NCBI GenBank assembly: GCA_018372435.1
Contig: JAHAJA010000051.1
Coordinates: 1 to 20,286, forward strand
Length of the DNA: 20,286 nucleotides
Origin: Clostridiales bacterium
GTDB lineage: Bacteria; Bacillota; Clostridia; Lachnospirales; Lachnospiraceae
Direction: 5' to 3'
Shown here: one piece after another, positions 1-8,085 of the stretch
How positions within the stretch are numbered: the first letter of the stretch is position 1
Layout: each line of letters begins with the position of its first letter
Made by a program: the position numbers and the translations under genes
The notes under the pieces: model-generated
Database searches by the model: none
The model's input: only the letters and a program-made list of their open reading frames with translations
What the model was told of the DNA's origin: nothing

Positions 1-25
1 TTCAAGAGAAAGACAATAATAGATA

Positions 26-67
26 AAACAAGGTCACTCGCATCAGCTGATGTGAGTGACCTTGTTT
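26..67. terminator. Hairpin terminator, probably bidirectional
   Basis: A 19-bp nearly perfect inverted repeat (one G-T pair) with an AGCT loop, bounded by AAA on the left and TTT on the right. It lies 86 bp beyond the stop of the minus-strand alpha-galactosidase gene and could also end a plus-strand transcript entering from the left. On the minus strand it continues into a short T-rich run. A weaker GGGG/CCCC hairpin at 71-93 follows on the plus strand. Confidence 0.75.
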
Positions 68-152
68 ATTAGGGGAGTTTTTTTACAGCCCCTTTTATAT
101 GTGCGGATTTGTAGGTATTATCTATTTTGATAGTTTAGATAGTCTGGTACTG

Positions 153-1454
153 TCAGCTTTTATGTATTCGGTATAGCCTAGCACCATGAGTAGGAACCGT
201 TACAGTAGGAGTTGTAGTAGCAGAGAGAGAATCGAATTCTAGAGTTTCATTTGTCCATAATTCTGTAAACTCTACAGCTTCTAATGATTCAAGATTTAAC
301 CATTCTGGTTTTAGTTCAATGTCTCCTTCCTCATCTAGATTGAAGATGGCTAGGTATTGTACATCTTCATGTAGATCTTCAGAATGCCAAACGACTTGTT
401 TATTACTTCGCATAATTTGCTTTGCATTATGACTATCTGTTAATAGATGCAACACATTCTTGTTTGTAATAAGGTTTAATGTCCATTCATCAAGTTTTGG
501 AAGCTCTGCACCTAACATCATAGGAGAGCGGAATATGGACCATAGTGTCATCATTGTAATCTGTTCTTCTTTTGTAAAGTTAGTCAATCGCTCTGCATGG
601 AATCCCTTACCAACAAAGCCAACAGGTAACATATCACAATCAGGATAGCAACCAGCCGAAACATGGTTTTGCCAATGTTCGCAACGTTCGAACATATTTA
701 ATAGAAGAGGCCAAGTATCCCAGAAATCATCTGTAATTCTCCACATGTTGGCATAACGTTCATAATGCCAAGCTTCCTCTAACTTAGCTGGCCCAGGAGA
801 TAGGCTTAATACCATAGGACGATTGCATTTATTAATTGCCTCATGTAACATAACGATTTCTTCTTTAGCAGAAGCTGCGTCCATACGACAAATATCGTCA
901 CATTTGATAAAATCAACACCCCACTCCGCGTATAGTTCAAATATAGAATTGTAGTATTCCTTTGAACCAGATTTATTTGGAAATACTCCATACATGTCTG
1001 GATTCCAAGAACAGATGGAACTAGGATCAGCAATTTCATTTGCTGTTATTGTTGTCCCCTTAATTGGCGTATGCATATGTGCTGCAATACGAGGAATTCC
1101 TCTCATAATATGAATACCGAATTTGAGACCTAAACTATGTATATAGTCTGCTAATGGTTTGAAGCCGTTTCCATTAGAAGCAGAAGGAAAACGGTCGGGA
1201 CATGGAAGAAGGCGAGAGTATTCATCCATGGCTGCCTTTTCAAAGGGAATATACTGATATTGATCTCTTTTCGTACCTACGTTATAAGCATACCACTGAA
1301 TATCTACCACAACATATTCAAAACCATAAGGCTTAAGGTGTTTCGCCATATAGTCGGCATTTCTTTTGATATCTTCCTCTGTAACTGACGTGTCGTAATA
1401 ATCATAACTGTTCCACCCCATCGGTGGGGTTGGTGCGAATGTGTTTTTATCCAT
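153..1454 (-). CDS. Glycoside hydrolase family 27 alpha-galactosidase
   Basis: A 433-aa retaining glycosidase of the melibiase (GH27) type, expected to release terminal alpha-galactosyl residues. The N-terminus carries the family signature PPMGWNSYD (10-18). Further TIM-barrel marks are VVVDIQW (48-54), DFIKCDD (181-187) with D186 as likely nucleophile, and RITDDFWDTW (239-248) with D243 as likely acid/base. The last ~85 residues form the usual small beta domain. There is no signal peptide, so it should act in the cytoplasm on imported oligosaccharides. The ATG at 1454 is preceded by AAGGAGT six bases upstream. It is divergent from an AraC regulator, which probably controls it. No transporter is adjacent. 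Related GH27 members act on beta-L-arabinopyranosides or alpha-GalNAc, so the exact substrate is uncertain. Confidence 0.9.
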   Translation of the reverse strand: MDKNTFAPTPPMGWNSYDYYDTSVTEEDIKRNADYMAKHLKPYGFEYVVVDIQWYAYNVGTKRDQYQYIPFEKAAMDEYSRLLPCPDRFPSASNGNGFKPLADYIHSLGLKFGIHIMRGIPRIAAHMHTPIKGTTITANEIADPSSICSWNPDMYGVFPNKSGSKEYYNSIFELYAEWGVDFIKCDDICRMDAASAKEEIVMLHEAINKCNRPMVLSLSPGPAKLEEAWHYERYANMWRITDDFWDTWPLLLNMFERCEHWQNHVSAGCYPDCDMLPVGFVGKGFHAERLTNFTKEEQITMMTLWSIFRSPMMLGAELPKLDEWTLNLITNKNVLHLLTDSHNAKQIMRSNKQVVWHSEDLHEDVQYLAIFNLDEEGDIELKPEWLNLESLEAVEFTELWTNETLEFDSLSATTTPTVTVPTHGARLYRIHKS

Positions 1455-1475
1455 AATATTACTCCTTTATATATT

Positions 1476-1510
1476 TACTGTTTATAGTCAATTGACTAAC
1501 TACTGTTTAT
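1476..1510. promoter_or_regulatory. Candidate AraC-type operator: direct repeat around a palindrome
   Basis: TACTGTTTAT occurs exactly at 1476-1485 and again at 1501-1510, 25 bp apart start to start. Between them lies the perfect 14-bp palindrome TAGTCAATTGACTA (1485-1498). AraC-family proteins typically bind directly repeated half-sites about two helical turns apart, so the repeats are a plausible binding site for the adjacent regulator. The assignment to that regulator is inference. Confidence 0.5.
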
Positions 1511-1513
1511 TTC

Positions 1514-1542
1514 ATTATACATATGGTATTCTTATATAGAAA
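1514..1542 (-). promoter_or_regulatory. Candidate promoter of the alpha-galactosidase gene
   Basis: On the minus strand a perfect TATAAT lies at 1519-1514, and 17 bp upstream is only a weak -35 (TTTCTA, 1542-1537). A strong -10 with a poor -35 fits an activator-dependent promoter. The predicted start near 1507 would put the palindrome in the early transcript. On the plus strand TTGACT (1492-1497) with TATACA (1516-1521) may serve the araC gene. Confidence 0.4.
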
Positions 1543-1574
1543 AGAGGACTAATACTGCATAAGGGGGTAATATT

Positions 1575-2438
1575 TTGATATATGGAAATTATGGGTTTAC
1601 TAACATAGATTCATTTACTACGAACTTACTACATATCTATGATTTTGGAGTGGAGCATCGTAAAGATGAAAACTATGATTATAATAATGCAAAGCGAAAG
1701 GATTATGATGGTTATCTTCTACAATATACGTTAGGAGGCAAAGGATATATCGAGATGGAGGGAATGACTACAGAATTAACATCTGGGAAAGCATTCGTCA
1801 TACCATTTCCTCATGACAGTAGATATTATCTTGGCAAAGAAGAAGGAGAGGAATGGAGCTTTTGTTATGTCCATTTTAATGGATTAATTGCGGACACGTA
1901 TTATGATTACATAAGTAAAATGCAAGGAAATATAGTAGCAGTAAGTGAGAATAGTCAATCGATACAAACATTTATGAAAGAGTATCAAGCGGTACAAAAC
2001 GGAAAGCAACATGGTCAATATAACAATAGTATCTTCTTGTACCAATTGTTGATGCTGTTTTTGCAAGATATAGAAACACCTACTCACAGTATAAGAATCG
2101 GTTGTGTTGACAAAGCAGTAGATTGGATGACGCAGAATTTCGCTACTCAAAAGAACCTTTCGGAGATGTGTATGGAGATCGGAGTATCCTTAGCGCATCT
2201 AACGAGGCAATTTCACCAACAAAAGGGGATTACCCCTATGCACTACCTTAGAAACATTCGCTTGGAACATTCTCTTGTATTATTATCTTCCACTGTATTG
2301 ACAGTAGAAGAAATCGCACTAGAATGCGGATTTTCTAGTGCAAATTATTATGCTAAAGTATTTCGCAAATCTTTTGGATTAACACCTACGGCTTATCGAA
2401 TGGCACACAATAAGAAGGTAGTTCTTAATAAAAGTTAA
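1575..2438 (+). CDS. AraC-family transcriptional regulator
   Basis: A 287-aa regulator. The N-terminal ~165 residues look like the cupin-type sensor domain (LLQYTLGGKGYIEMEG at 48-63, then a turn-rich beta region). The C-terminal ~105 residues form the AraC double helix-turn-helix: first helix pair around 194-216 (NLSEMCMEIGVSLAHLTRQF) and second around 243-265, with the signature ALECGFSSANYYAKVFRKSFG ending near 268. Start choice: TTG at 1575 with AAGGGGG seven bases upstream; no in-frame ATG sits near a ribosome site. It is divergent from the GH27 gene, so it is likely the sugar-responsive activator or repressor of that gene, acting at the repeat-containing spacer. The effector is unknown, though a galactoside is a reasonable guess. 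Confidence 0.9.
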   Translation: MIYGNYGFTNIDSFTTNLLHIYDFGVEHRKDENYDYNNAKRKDYDGYLLQYTLGGKGYIEMEGMTTELTSGKAFVIPFPHDSRYYLGKEEGEEWSFCYVHFNGLIADTYYDYISKMQGNIVAVSENSQSIQTFMKEYQAVQNGKQHGQYNNSIFLYQLLMLFLQDIETPTHSIRIGCVDKAVDWMTQNFATQKNLSEMCMEIGVSLAHLTRQFHQQKGITPMHYLRNIRLEHSLVLLSSTVLTVEEIALECGFSSANYYAKVFRKSFGLTPTAYRMAHNKKVVLNKS

Positions 2439-2516
2439 AGTAGTTGAACTTATAGATAATTCGAATATTATTAATCACTCTAATAAGTAACATAAGAAAT
2501 TAATACAGTGCAAAAT

Positions 2517-2573
2517 AAGACAAAGATCGAAAAATGTGGTAAGATAACTTATGTGAAGCAACGAAGTTGCTTC
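2517..2573 (+). promoter_or_regulatory. Candidate pur promoter with 5'-terminal hairpin
   Basis: AAGACA (2517-2522), a 17-bp spacer and TAAGAT (2540-2545) give a weak sigma-A-like promoter. The expected start near 2552 lies immediately before a perfect 8-bp hairpin, GAAGCAAC (2555-2562), loop GAA, GTTGCTTC (2566-2573), so the transcript would begin with a stem-loop, as in stabilised mRNAs. No T run follows, so it is not a terminator. I do not recognise a purine riboswitch or a PurR box. Confidence 0.4.
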
Positions 2574-2635
2574 TGTGGACTACACGAAAACGGGTAACTT
2601 TATAAATTCGTTGGAATTAACAGGAGGAAAGTAAC

Positions 2636-3661
2636 ATGGATTACAAAAAAGCTGGCGTTGATATTGAAGCAGGATATAAAGCAGTTGAACTTATGAAGAA
2701 ACATATTGGACAAACAATGAGAAGCGAAGTTCTTACGAACATAGGTGGATTCTCAGGAGCTTTCTCACTTGCTAGTTTTAAAGATATGGAGGAACCAACT
2801 TTAGTATCTGGTACAGATGGAGTTGGAACAAAATTAAAACTAGCTTTTATCCTTGATAAACATGATACAATCGGTATTGACTGCGTTGCAATGTGTGTAA
2901 ACGATATTGCATGTGCAGGTGGTGAACCATTATTCTTCCTTGACTATATAGCATGTGGCAAGAACGAACCAGAAAGGATTGCAACGATTGTTAGCGGCGT
3001 TGCTAATGGATGTGTTCAATCAGGTGCTGCTTTAATCGGTGGTGAAACTGCAGAAATGCCTGGTTTTTATCCTGTTGATGAATATGATCTAGCAGGTTTT
3101 GCAGTAGGTATTGTCGATAAGAAAAAACTAATAACAGGACATAACATGAAAGATGGAGATGTTTTAATCGGTATCGCTTCATCTGGTATTCATAGTAACG
3201 GATATTCATTAGTAAGAAAAGTATTCAATATGAATCGTGATGCATTAGAGACTTACTATGAATCACTTGGTGCAACTCTTGGCGAAACTTTATTAACCCC
3301 AACAAAGATTTACGTGAAGGCATTACGTTCTCTTAAAGACGGTGGAGTTACAGTGAAAGCTTGTAGCCATATTACTGGTGGTGGTTTCTACGAAAACATT
3401 CCAAGAATGCTTCCAGAAGGAGTTCACGCATTTGTTAAGAAAAATAGTTATGATATTCCACCAATCTTTAATATGCTTGCAAAAGATGGCGAAATCGCTG
3501 AACAGATGATGTACAACACGTATAACATGGGTCTTGGTATGATGGTTGCAGTTGACCCTACTCAGGTAGATGAAGCAATTCGTCTTATCGAAGCAACTGG
3601 TGAGAAAGCATATATCGTTGGTGAAGTTAAGAGTGGAGACAAAGGTGTAACTCTAGAATAA
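2636..3661 (+). CDS. purM: Phosphoribosylformylglycinamidine cyclo-ligase (AIR synthetase)
   Basis: A 341-aa enzyme that closes the imidazole ring, turning FGAM plus ATP into AIR, step 5 of de novo purine synthesis in the cytoplasm. Clear PurM signatures are the ATP/substrate loop SGTDGVGTKLKLAF, CVNDI, and GGETAEMPGFY; the length equals the family norm (about 340-350). The ATG at 2636 has a strong AGGAGG site eight bases upstream. It is the first gene of purM-purN-purD, with 50 bp before purN, so it is probably transcribed from the promoter at 2517-2545. No truncation or odd residues were seen. Confidence 0.97.
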   Translation: MDYKKAGVDIEAGYKAVELMKKHIGQTMRSEVLTNIGGFSGAFSLASFKDMEEPTLVSGTDGVGTKLKLAFILDKHDTIGIDCVAMCVNDIACAGGEPLFFLDYIACGKNEPERIATIVSGVANGCVQSGAALIGGETAEMPGFYPVDEYDLAGFAVGIVDKKKLITGHNMKDGDVLIGIASSGIHSNGYSLVRKVFNMNRDALETYYESLGATLGETLLTPTKIYVKALRSLKDGGVTVKACSHITGGGFYENIPRMLPEGVHAFVKKNSYDIPPIFNMLAKDGEIAEQMMYNTYNMGLGMMVAVDPTQVDEAIRLIEATGEKAYIVGEVKSGDKGVTLE

Positions 3662-3711
3662 GAAATTCATAATTGACTAGTGATATAAGAAGGCATGTAA
3701 GGAGAAATCGT

Positions 3712-4332
3712 ATGAAGATTGCAGTTTTGGTTTCTGGGGGAGGTACAAACCTTCAGGCGATTATTGATAAGGTTGAAGATGGTACAATTCAAAATACAAG
3801 TATTGAAGTAGTAATAAGTAATAAAAAAGATGCGTATGCATTGACCAGAGCGACCAAGCATGGAATTGCATCAGAATGCATCTCTCCAAAAGATTTTGAT
3901 AAGAGAGAAGATTTTAATAGGACTTTGGTAGAAAGAATTAATTCATATAAGGTAGATCTAATTGTCTTAGCAGGATATCTAGTTATTCTTCCTGAGATCC
4001 TTGTTAAGGAATATCCAAATCGTATTATTAACATACACCCATCATTAATTCCATCTTTTTGTGGGCCAGGAATGTATGGTCTGAAAGTACATGAGGCGGT
4101 TCTTGATAGAGGAGCGAAGGTTACTGGTGCAACAGTGCATTATGTAGATGCTGGTGTTGATAGCGGCCCTATTCTATTGCAGAAGGCCGTTGAAGTAGAA
4201 CAAGGAGATACGGCAGAAGTACTGCAACAGAGAGTTATGAAACAAGCTGAGTGGTTGATTTTACCTCAGGCGATTGATTTGATTGCGAATGGTAAAGTGG
4301 AAATTATAGATAGTAAAGCAGTGATAAAATAA
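3712..4332 (+). CDS. purN: Phosphoribosylglycinamide formyltransferase (GAR transformylase)
   Basis: A 206-aa folate-dependent enzyme that transfers a formyl group from 10-formyl-THF to GAR, giving FGAR. The N-terminal VSGGGTNLQAI (7-17) is the phosphate-binding loop. The catalytic set is intact: N107 and H109 in NIHPSLIPSF, and D146 in YVDAGVDSGPI. The open frame begins at 3673, but the ATG at 3712 is preferred because AAGGAG lies seven bases upstream and the protein then starts MKIAVLVSGG like other PurN. purD follows after 16 bp. In Bacillus-type operons purH lies between purN and purD; here it does not. Confidence 0.96.
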   Translation: MKIAVLVSGGGTNLQAIIDKVEDGTIQNTSIEVVISNKKDAYALTRATKHGIASECISPKDFDKREDFNRTLVERINSYKVDLIVLAGYLVILPEILVKEYPNRIINIHPSLIPSFCGPGMYGLKVHEAVLDRGAKVTGATVHYVDAGVDSGPILLQKAVEVEQGDTAEVLQQRVMKQAEWLILPQAIDLIANGKVEIIDSKAVIK

Positions 4333-4348
4333 GAGAGGTGACGAAACA

Positions 4349-5620
4349 ATGAAGGTACTTATCGTTGGTAGTGGCGGAAGAGAACATGCAATTGCATATT
4401 CCGTATCGAAGAGCAAACATGTAGATAAAATCTATTGTGCACCAGGTAATGCTGGAATAGCGGAACTTGCAGAATGTGTTAATATCACAGCAATGGAATT
4501 AGACAAATTGGCTGATTTTGCTGAAGAAAATAATATAGATTTAACTATTATCGGTATGGATGACCCACTTGTAGCAGGTGTTGTAGATGTTTTTGAAGCA
4601 AGAGGGTTACGCGTATTCGGACCTCGAAAGAATGCAGCGATCATCGAAGGATCGAAAGCTTTCTCGAAAGACTTAATGAAGAAATATAATATTCCTACTG
4701 CTGCCTATGAAACATTCGATTCAGCTGATGACGCGATCACGTATTTAGAGACAAGTGCGTATCCAATTGTATTAAAAGCAGATGGATTAGCATTAGGAAA
4801 AGGCGTATTGATCTGTAATACATTCGAAGAAGCTAAAGATGGCGTGAAGTCTATTATGCTTGATAAACAATTTGGTTGCGCAGGTAACCGTCTCGTAGTT
4901 GAAGAGTTTATGACAGGAAGAGAAGTATCAGTTCTTGCTTATTGTGATGGCACCCATATCAAGCCGATGACAAGTGCACAAGATCACAAACGTGCCAAAG
5001 ATGGAGATCAAGGTTTGAATACTGGTGGAATGGGTACATTTTCACCAAGTCCATTCTATACCAAAGAAGTAGATGAATTCTGTGAAAAATACGTATACCA
5101 AGCAACAATGGATGCGATGAAAGCAGAAGGAAGAGACTTCACAGGAATTTTATTCTGTGGATTAATGTTAACAGAAAAGGGTCCAAGAGTATTAGAATAT
5201 AATGCTAGATTTGGTGATCCAGAGGCACAGGTTGTATTACCTCGAATGAAGAATGATATCATTGAAGTAATGAATGCTTGTATCGATGGAAAACTAGATG
5301 ATATAGATTTACAATTTGAAGATAATGCAGCTGTTTGTGTAGTTCTTGCATCAGCAGGTTATCCAGAAAAGTATGATAAAGGAATTAAGATTACTGGATT
5401 CGAAAACTTTAAAGGAAAAGATGGCTACTATGTATTCCATGCTGGAACGAAAGAGACAGAAGAAGGAATTGTAACCAATGGTGGACGTGTTCTTGGTGTA
5501 ACAGCTAAGGGTTCAACATTAAAGGAAGCAAGAGCCAATGCATATGAAGCTACTAACTGGATTGATTTTTCGAACAAATATATGAGAAATGATATTGGTA
5601 AAGCAATAGACGAAGCATAG
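4349..5620 (+). CDS. purD: Phosphoribosylamine-glycine ligase (GAR synthetase)
   Basis: A 423-aa ATP-grasp ligase that joins phosphoribosylamine and glycine to make GAR, the substrate of PurN. Domains run as expected: N-terminal Rossmann-like part with KVLIVGSGGREHAIA (2-16), ATP-grasp core beginning GPRKNAAIIEGSKAFSK, then PIVLKADGLALGKGV, the glycine-binding region DGDQGLNTGGMGTFSPSPF, and the metal/ATP motif EYNARFGDPEAQVVLPR. The length is normal. The ATG at 4349 follows GAGGTG by eight bases. It is the last gene of the pur cluster, and a hairpin follows at 5626-5663. Confidence 0.97.
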   Translation: MKVLIVGSGGREHAIAYSVSKSKHVDKIYCAPGNAGIAELAECVNITAMELDKLADFAEENNIDLTIIGMDDPLVAGVVDVFEARGLRVFGPRKNAAIIEGSKAFSKDLMKKYNIPTAAYETFDSADDAITYLETSAYPIVLKADGLALGKGVLICNTFEEAKDGVKSIMLDKQFGCAGNRLVVEEFMTGREVSVLAYCDGTHIKPMTSAQDHKRAKDGDQGLNTGGMGTFSPSPFYTKEVDEFCEKYVYQATMDAMKAEGRDFTGILFCGLMLTEKGPRVLEYNARFGDPEAQVVLPRMKNDIIEVMNACIDGKLDDIDLQFEDNAAVCVVLASAGYPEKYDKGIKITGFENFKGKDGYYVFHAGTKETEEGIVTNGGRVLGVTAKGSTLKEARANAYEATNWIDFSNKYMRNDIGKAIDEA

Positions 5621-5625
5621 AATTG

Positions 5626-5666
5626 GAGTTGTTATAGGAGATAGATATCTCGTATAGCAACTCTTT
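5626..5666 (+). terminator. Probable terminator after purD
   Basis: An imperfect long hairpin: GAGTTGTTATA (5626-5636) pairs with TATAGCAACTC (5653-5663) with one G-T pair, then one mismatch and five more pairs (5638-5642 with 5647-5651) around an AGAT loop. Only a short CTTT follows, so termination may be inefficient. Confidence 0.55.
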
Positions 5667-5733
5667 ATAAGTTATTAAATAATTATCTAAACTTTAAGTT
5701 ATCTTAATACTATTAAAGAAAGTATTAACAAAA

Positions 5734-5762
5734 TTGACACATTATGACAACTAATATATAAT
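5734..5762 (+). promoter_or_regulatory. Perfect sigma-A consensus promoter
   Basis: TTGACA (5734-5739), exactly 17 bp, then TATAAT (5757-5762). Transcription should start near 5769, giving a 5' leader of about 23 nt before the CPBP gene. No obvious operator repeat overlaps it. Confidence 0.9.
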
Positions 5763-5791
5763 GAGGCCATCAAACAGAAATGAGGTGTTTT

Positions 5792-6427
5792 ATGAAGAAC
5801 GAAAGAAGTAAAAAATTAGAGATTATGTTACCAATAGGAATAATAGTAATAGCAGTATGCTTTCAGTTATTGCATCTTTTACCAGTTGATATGAAGATAC
5901 TAGACCCTATAAGTGTGGTATTTAATGCTATACTGGCTGGTGGACTTGCCTTCTTTGTTTTAAGAGATGAATTCAAAGATTGGTTTAAACATTTTAGCAT
6001 TAAATGGACAATTATAGGTATACCAACCTTGTTTTTAACCTCTTTAATATTTGGAAGTTTATGGAAAGTTATTTCGGGAGGAACTCCAGTCCCAAATGAT
6101 GTTAATAGTATGTTATCCTGGGGTTATGTTTTGTCACATGTTCCTTTCTTATTAATTGGAGAAGAGTTATTGTGTATAACATTATTATATGTGGCATGGA
6201 AAAAGTTAGGGCTTAAATTCTGGCAAGCGTCATTAATATGTGCAGCTTTATTTGCAGTATGGCACCTACCTTCATATGGAAACAACTTACCACAGGTTCT
6301 GATAACTATTATACCAGCTAGATTAGTTCTTAACTATCTATTTAAGAAAACTGATTCAATCTGGGTAACTTGGGTTGTTCACGTAGCATTTGACGTTATT
6401 AGTTTCCTTCCAATATTGCTTAAATAA
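5792..6427 (+). CDS. CPBP-family intramembrane protein (CAAX protease / Abi type)
   Basis: A 211-aa polytopic membrane protein with hydrophobic segments near 10-31, 38-57, 72-92, 111-135, 147-160, 166-185 and 190-210. CPBP motifs 2 and 3 are present: F154-AVW-H158 (FxxxH) and H197-VAF-D201 (HxxxD). Motif 1 has the paired glutamates E124-E125, but the usual arginine of EExxxR is I129. Family members are glutamate intramembrane proteases; some protect against self-made bacteriocins, others are of unknown role. An ATG at 5780 is in frame, but the ATG at 5792 is chosen because GAGG (5782-5785) sits six bases before it. The gene is monocistronic, with its own consensus promoter and terminator. No bacteriocin gene is nearby, so a bacteriocin-immunity role is unsupported. 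Confidence 0.82.
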   Translation: MKNERSKKLEIMLPIGIIVIAVCFQLLHLLPVDMKILDPISVVFNAILAGGLAFFVLRDEFKDWFKHFSIKWTIIGIPTLFLTSLIFGSLWKVISGGTPVPNDVNSMLSWGYVLSHVPFLLIGEELLCITLLYVAWKKLGLKFWQASLICAALFAVWHLPSYGNNLPQVLITIIPARLVLNYLFKKTDSIWVTWVVHVAFDVISFLPILLK

Positions 6428-6487
6428 AAAGAAGTATTACGATATTTTTGATTTATTTTTACATATTTACTATCAAATAAATTAAGG

Positions 6488-6537
6488 CCACAATCACATG
6501 AATCTAGTGTGATTTGTGGTTTTATTTTTGATTTTTT
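6488..6537 (+). terminator. Strong rho-independent terminator
   Basis: CCACAATCACA (6488-6498) pairs with TGTGATTTGTGG (6508-6519), 11 bp with one bulged T and a 9-nt loop, followed by a T-rich run to about 6537. It ends the CPBP transcript. Confidence 0.9.
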
Positions 6538-6601
6538 AATGTTCTAACTCTTGTTATGACAATCAATCGAATAATTATCAATCAAATTATTTATGAAAGC
6601 T

Positions 6602-6641
6602 GAAATGGTAGTAGGTATTTGAAAATGGTAGTAGATATAAT
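6602..6641 (+). promoter_or_regulatory. Candidate cfa promoter with phased direct repeats
   Basis: A 17-bp near-identical repeat (core AAATGGTAGTAG) lies at 6602-6618 and 6622-6638, exactly 20 bp apart. The second copy runs into a perfect TATAAT at 6636-6641. No acceptable TTGACA exists 16-18 bp upstream, since that position lies in the first repeat (AGGTAT). This fits an activator site replacing the -35. The rest of the 362-bp gap (6428-6789) holds the upstream terminator and AT-rich sequence in which I see no gene; transcription from here would leave a leader of about 140 nt. Confidence 0.4.
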
Positions 6642-6789
6642 AATAGATTAAAAAGGAAAAATATAGATAGATTGAGAATAATTAGAAAGAAAGTGGAAAG
6701 GCTTATAAGGAATGTGGAATTTAGAATAGGATTCAGCTGAAAATACTGTGTAATTGAATAATTAAATTTTTTATAAGGAGTGAGGTACA

Positions 6790-7947
6790 TTGCATCAATT
6801 TATAGCAGATTATCTAAGTAAATTTATTCATATCCCTTTTGCTATTATTATGAAAGACGAACATCTTAAAGTAGGTGATGGAGAACCCGAATTCACCGTA
6901 GCAATTAAAGAGGGGATTAGGAAAAAAGAATTATTAACAAGTACATCGTTAGCTCTTGGGGAAGCATATATGAAGGAAATTATTGAGGTGGATCGAGACT
7001 TGTACGACGTCTTGAATCTCTTCCTTGGTAATATGGAATCCTTTAACAGAGATAAGTCTGAATTAAAGAAATTGTTCCATCCGAATATGTCTAAGAAGCA
7101 TCAAAAGGAAGAAGTATCTTCGCACTATGATATAGGGAATGATTTTTATTCACTGTGGTTAGATGAAACATGGAGCTATTCCTGTGCGTATTTTAAGAAC
7201 GATTCGGATACGCTATACGAGGCACAATGTAATAAAGTGCACCATATACTTGAGAAATTGCATTTAGAAAAAGGGATGACTCTGCTAGATATCGGTTGTG
7301 GTTGGGGCTTCTTGTTAAAAACCGCTGCTAAAGAATATGGAGTGAAAGGGTATGGAATCACACTTAGTACAGAACAGTATGAAAAATGTAAAGCAGATAT
7401 AAGGAAAGAAGGACTAGAAGACTTAGTAACGGTAGAACTTATGGATTATCGTGATCTTAAAAAGTCTGGACTACAATTCGACCGTGTTGTTAGCGTTGGT
7501 ATGCTTGAACATGTTGGACGTGGCCAATACGAAGAATATTTAGAGTGTGCTAATGCAGTAATGAAACCAGGTGCATTATTTTTGTTACATTATATTAGTG
7601 GTCATAAGGAACACTGTGGAGACCCTTGGATTAAGAAATATATTTTTCCTGGTGGTATGTTACCTAGTTTTAGAGAGATTATCAGTCTGTTACCAGAGTA
7701 TCACTTTTATACTCTAGATGTAGAGAGTTTACGTAGACATTATAATAAGACATTATTATGTTGGAGAAAGAATTATCTAGAACATGCTGAGCAAATTAAG
7801 AAAGAAAAAGGAGAGGAATTCTTCCGAATGTGGGATGCGTATCTTGCTTCTTGTGCGGCCACATTTTTGAATGGTGTCATTGATTTACATCAGATTTTAA
7901 TGTCTAAAGGTGTGAATAATGAATTACCAATGAATCGAGTTGTATAA
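6790..7947 (+). CDS. cfa: Cyclopropane-fatty-acyl-phospholipid synthase
   Basis: A 385-aa SAM-dependent enzyme that adds a methylene bridge to unsaturated acyl chains of membrane phospholipids, usually in stationary phase or acid stress. The N-terminal ~100 residues are the lipid-binding part. The methyltransferase core has SAM motif I, LLDIGCGWG (165-173), preceded by SSHYDIGNDFYSLWLDE. Residues known to bind bicarbonate and line the active site of E. coli Cfa appear to be conserved: C132, E240, H267, Y318, and also C355. The length matches the family (about 380-400). The start is TTG at 6790, with AAGGAG nine bases upstream; no in-frame ATG is near. It is monocistronic, with a terminator at 7968-7998. 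Confidence 0.95.
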   Translation: MHQFIADYLSKFIHIPFAIIMKDEHLKVGDGEPEFTVAIKEGIRKKELLTSTSLALGEAYMKEIIEVDRDLYDVLNLFLGNMESFNRDKSELKKLFHPNMSKKHQKEEVSSHYDIGNDFYSLWLDETWSYSCAYFKNDSDTLYEAQCNKVHHILEKLHLEKGMTLLDIGCGWGFLLKTAAKEYGVKGYGITLSTEQYEKCKADIRKEGLEDLVTVELMDYRDLKKSGLQFDRVVSVGMLEHVGRGQYEEYLECANAVMKPGALFLLHYISGHKEHCGDPWIKKYIFPGGMLPSFREIISLLPEYHFYTLDVESLRRHYNKTLLCWRKNYLEHAEQIKKEKGEEFFRMWDAYLASCAATFLNGVIDLHQILMSKGVNNELPMNRVV

Positions 7948-7967
7948 GTAGAGTGAATTCTAACATG

Positions 7968-7998
7968 AAAAGGACAATCCATAAAGATTGTCCTTTTT
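7968..7998 (+). terminator. Rho-independent terminator after cfa
   Basis: Perfect 12-bp stem (AAAAGGACAATC, 7968-7979, with GATTGTCCTTTT, 7986-7997), loop CATAAA and a TTTTT tail. The A-rich left side may also let it stop minus-strand transcription. Confidence 0.9.
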
Positions 7999-8085
7999 GG
8001 ATGTGACGGTATAGATATTTAAAAGATGTGTAAAGAACCGTTTTCTATTGTTGCAAATTCGTAGTATATTCCTTCTTAATGTGAC

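Noticed and set aside
2555..2573. Perfect hairpin considered as the araC terminator
   Set aside because: No T run follows and it sits just after a promoter-like sequence and before the purM ribosome site, so a 5' mRNA stem is more likely.
5780..6427. CPBP protein as bacteriocin immunity or phage-abortive gene
   Set aside because: No bacteriocin precursor, exporter or phage gene is within the window; family membership alone does not show that role.
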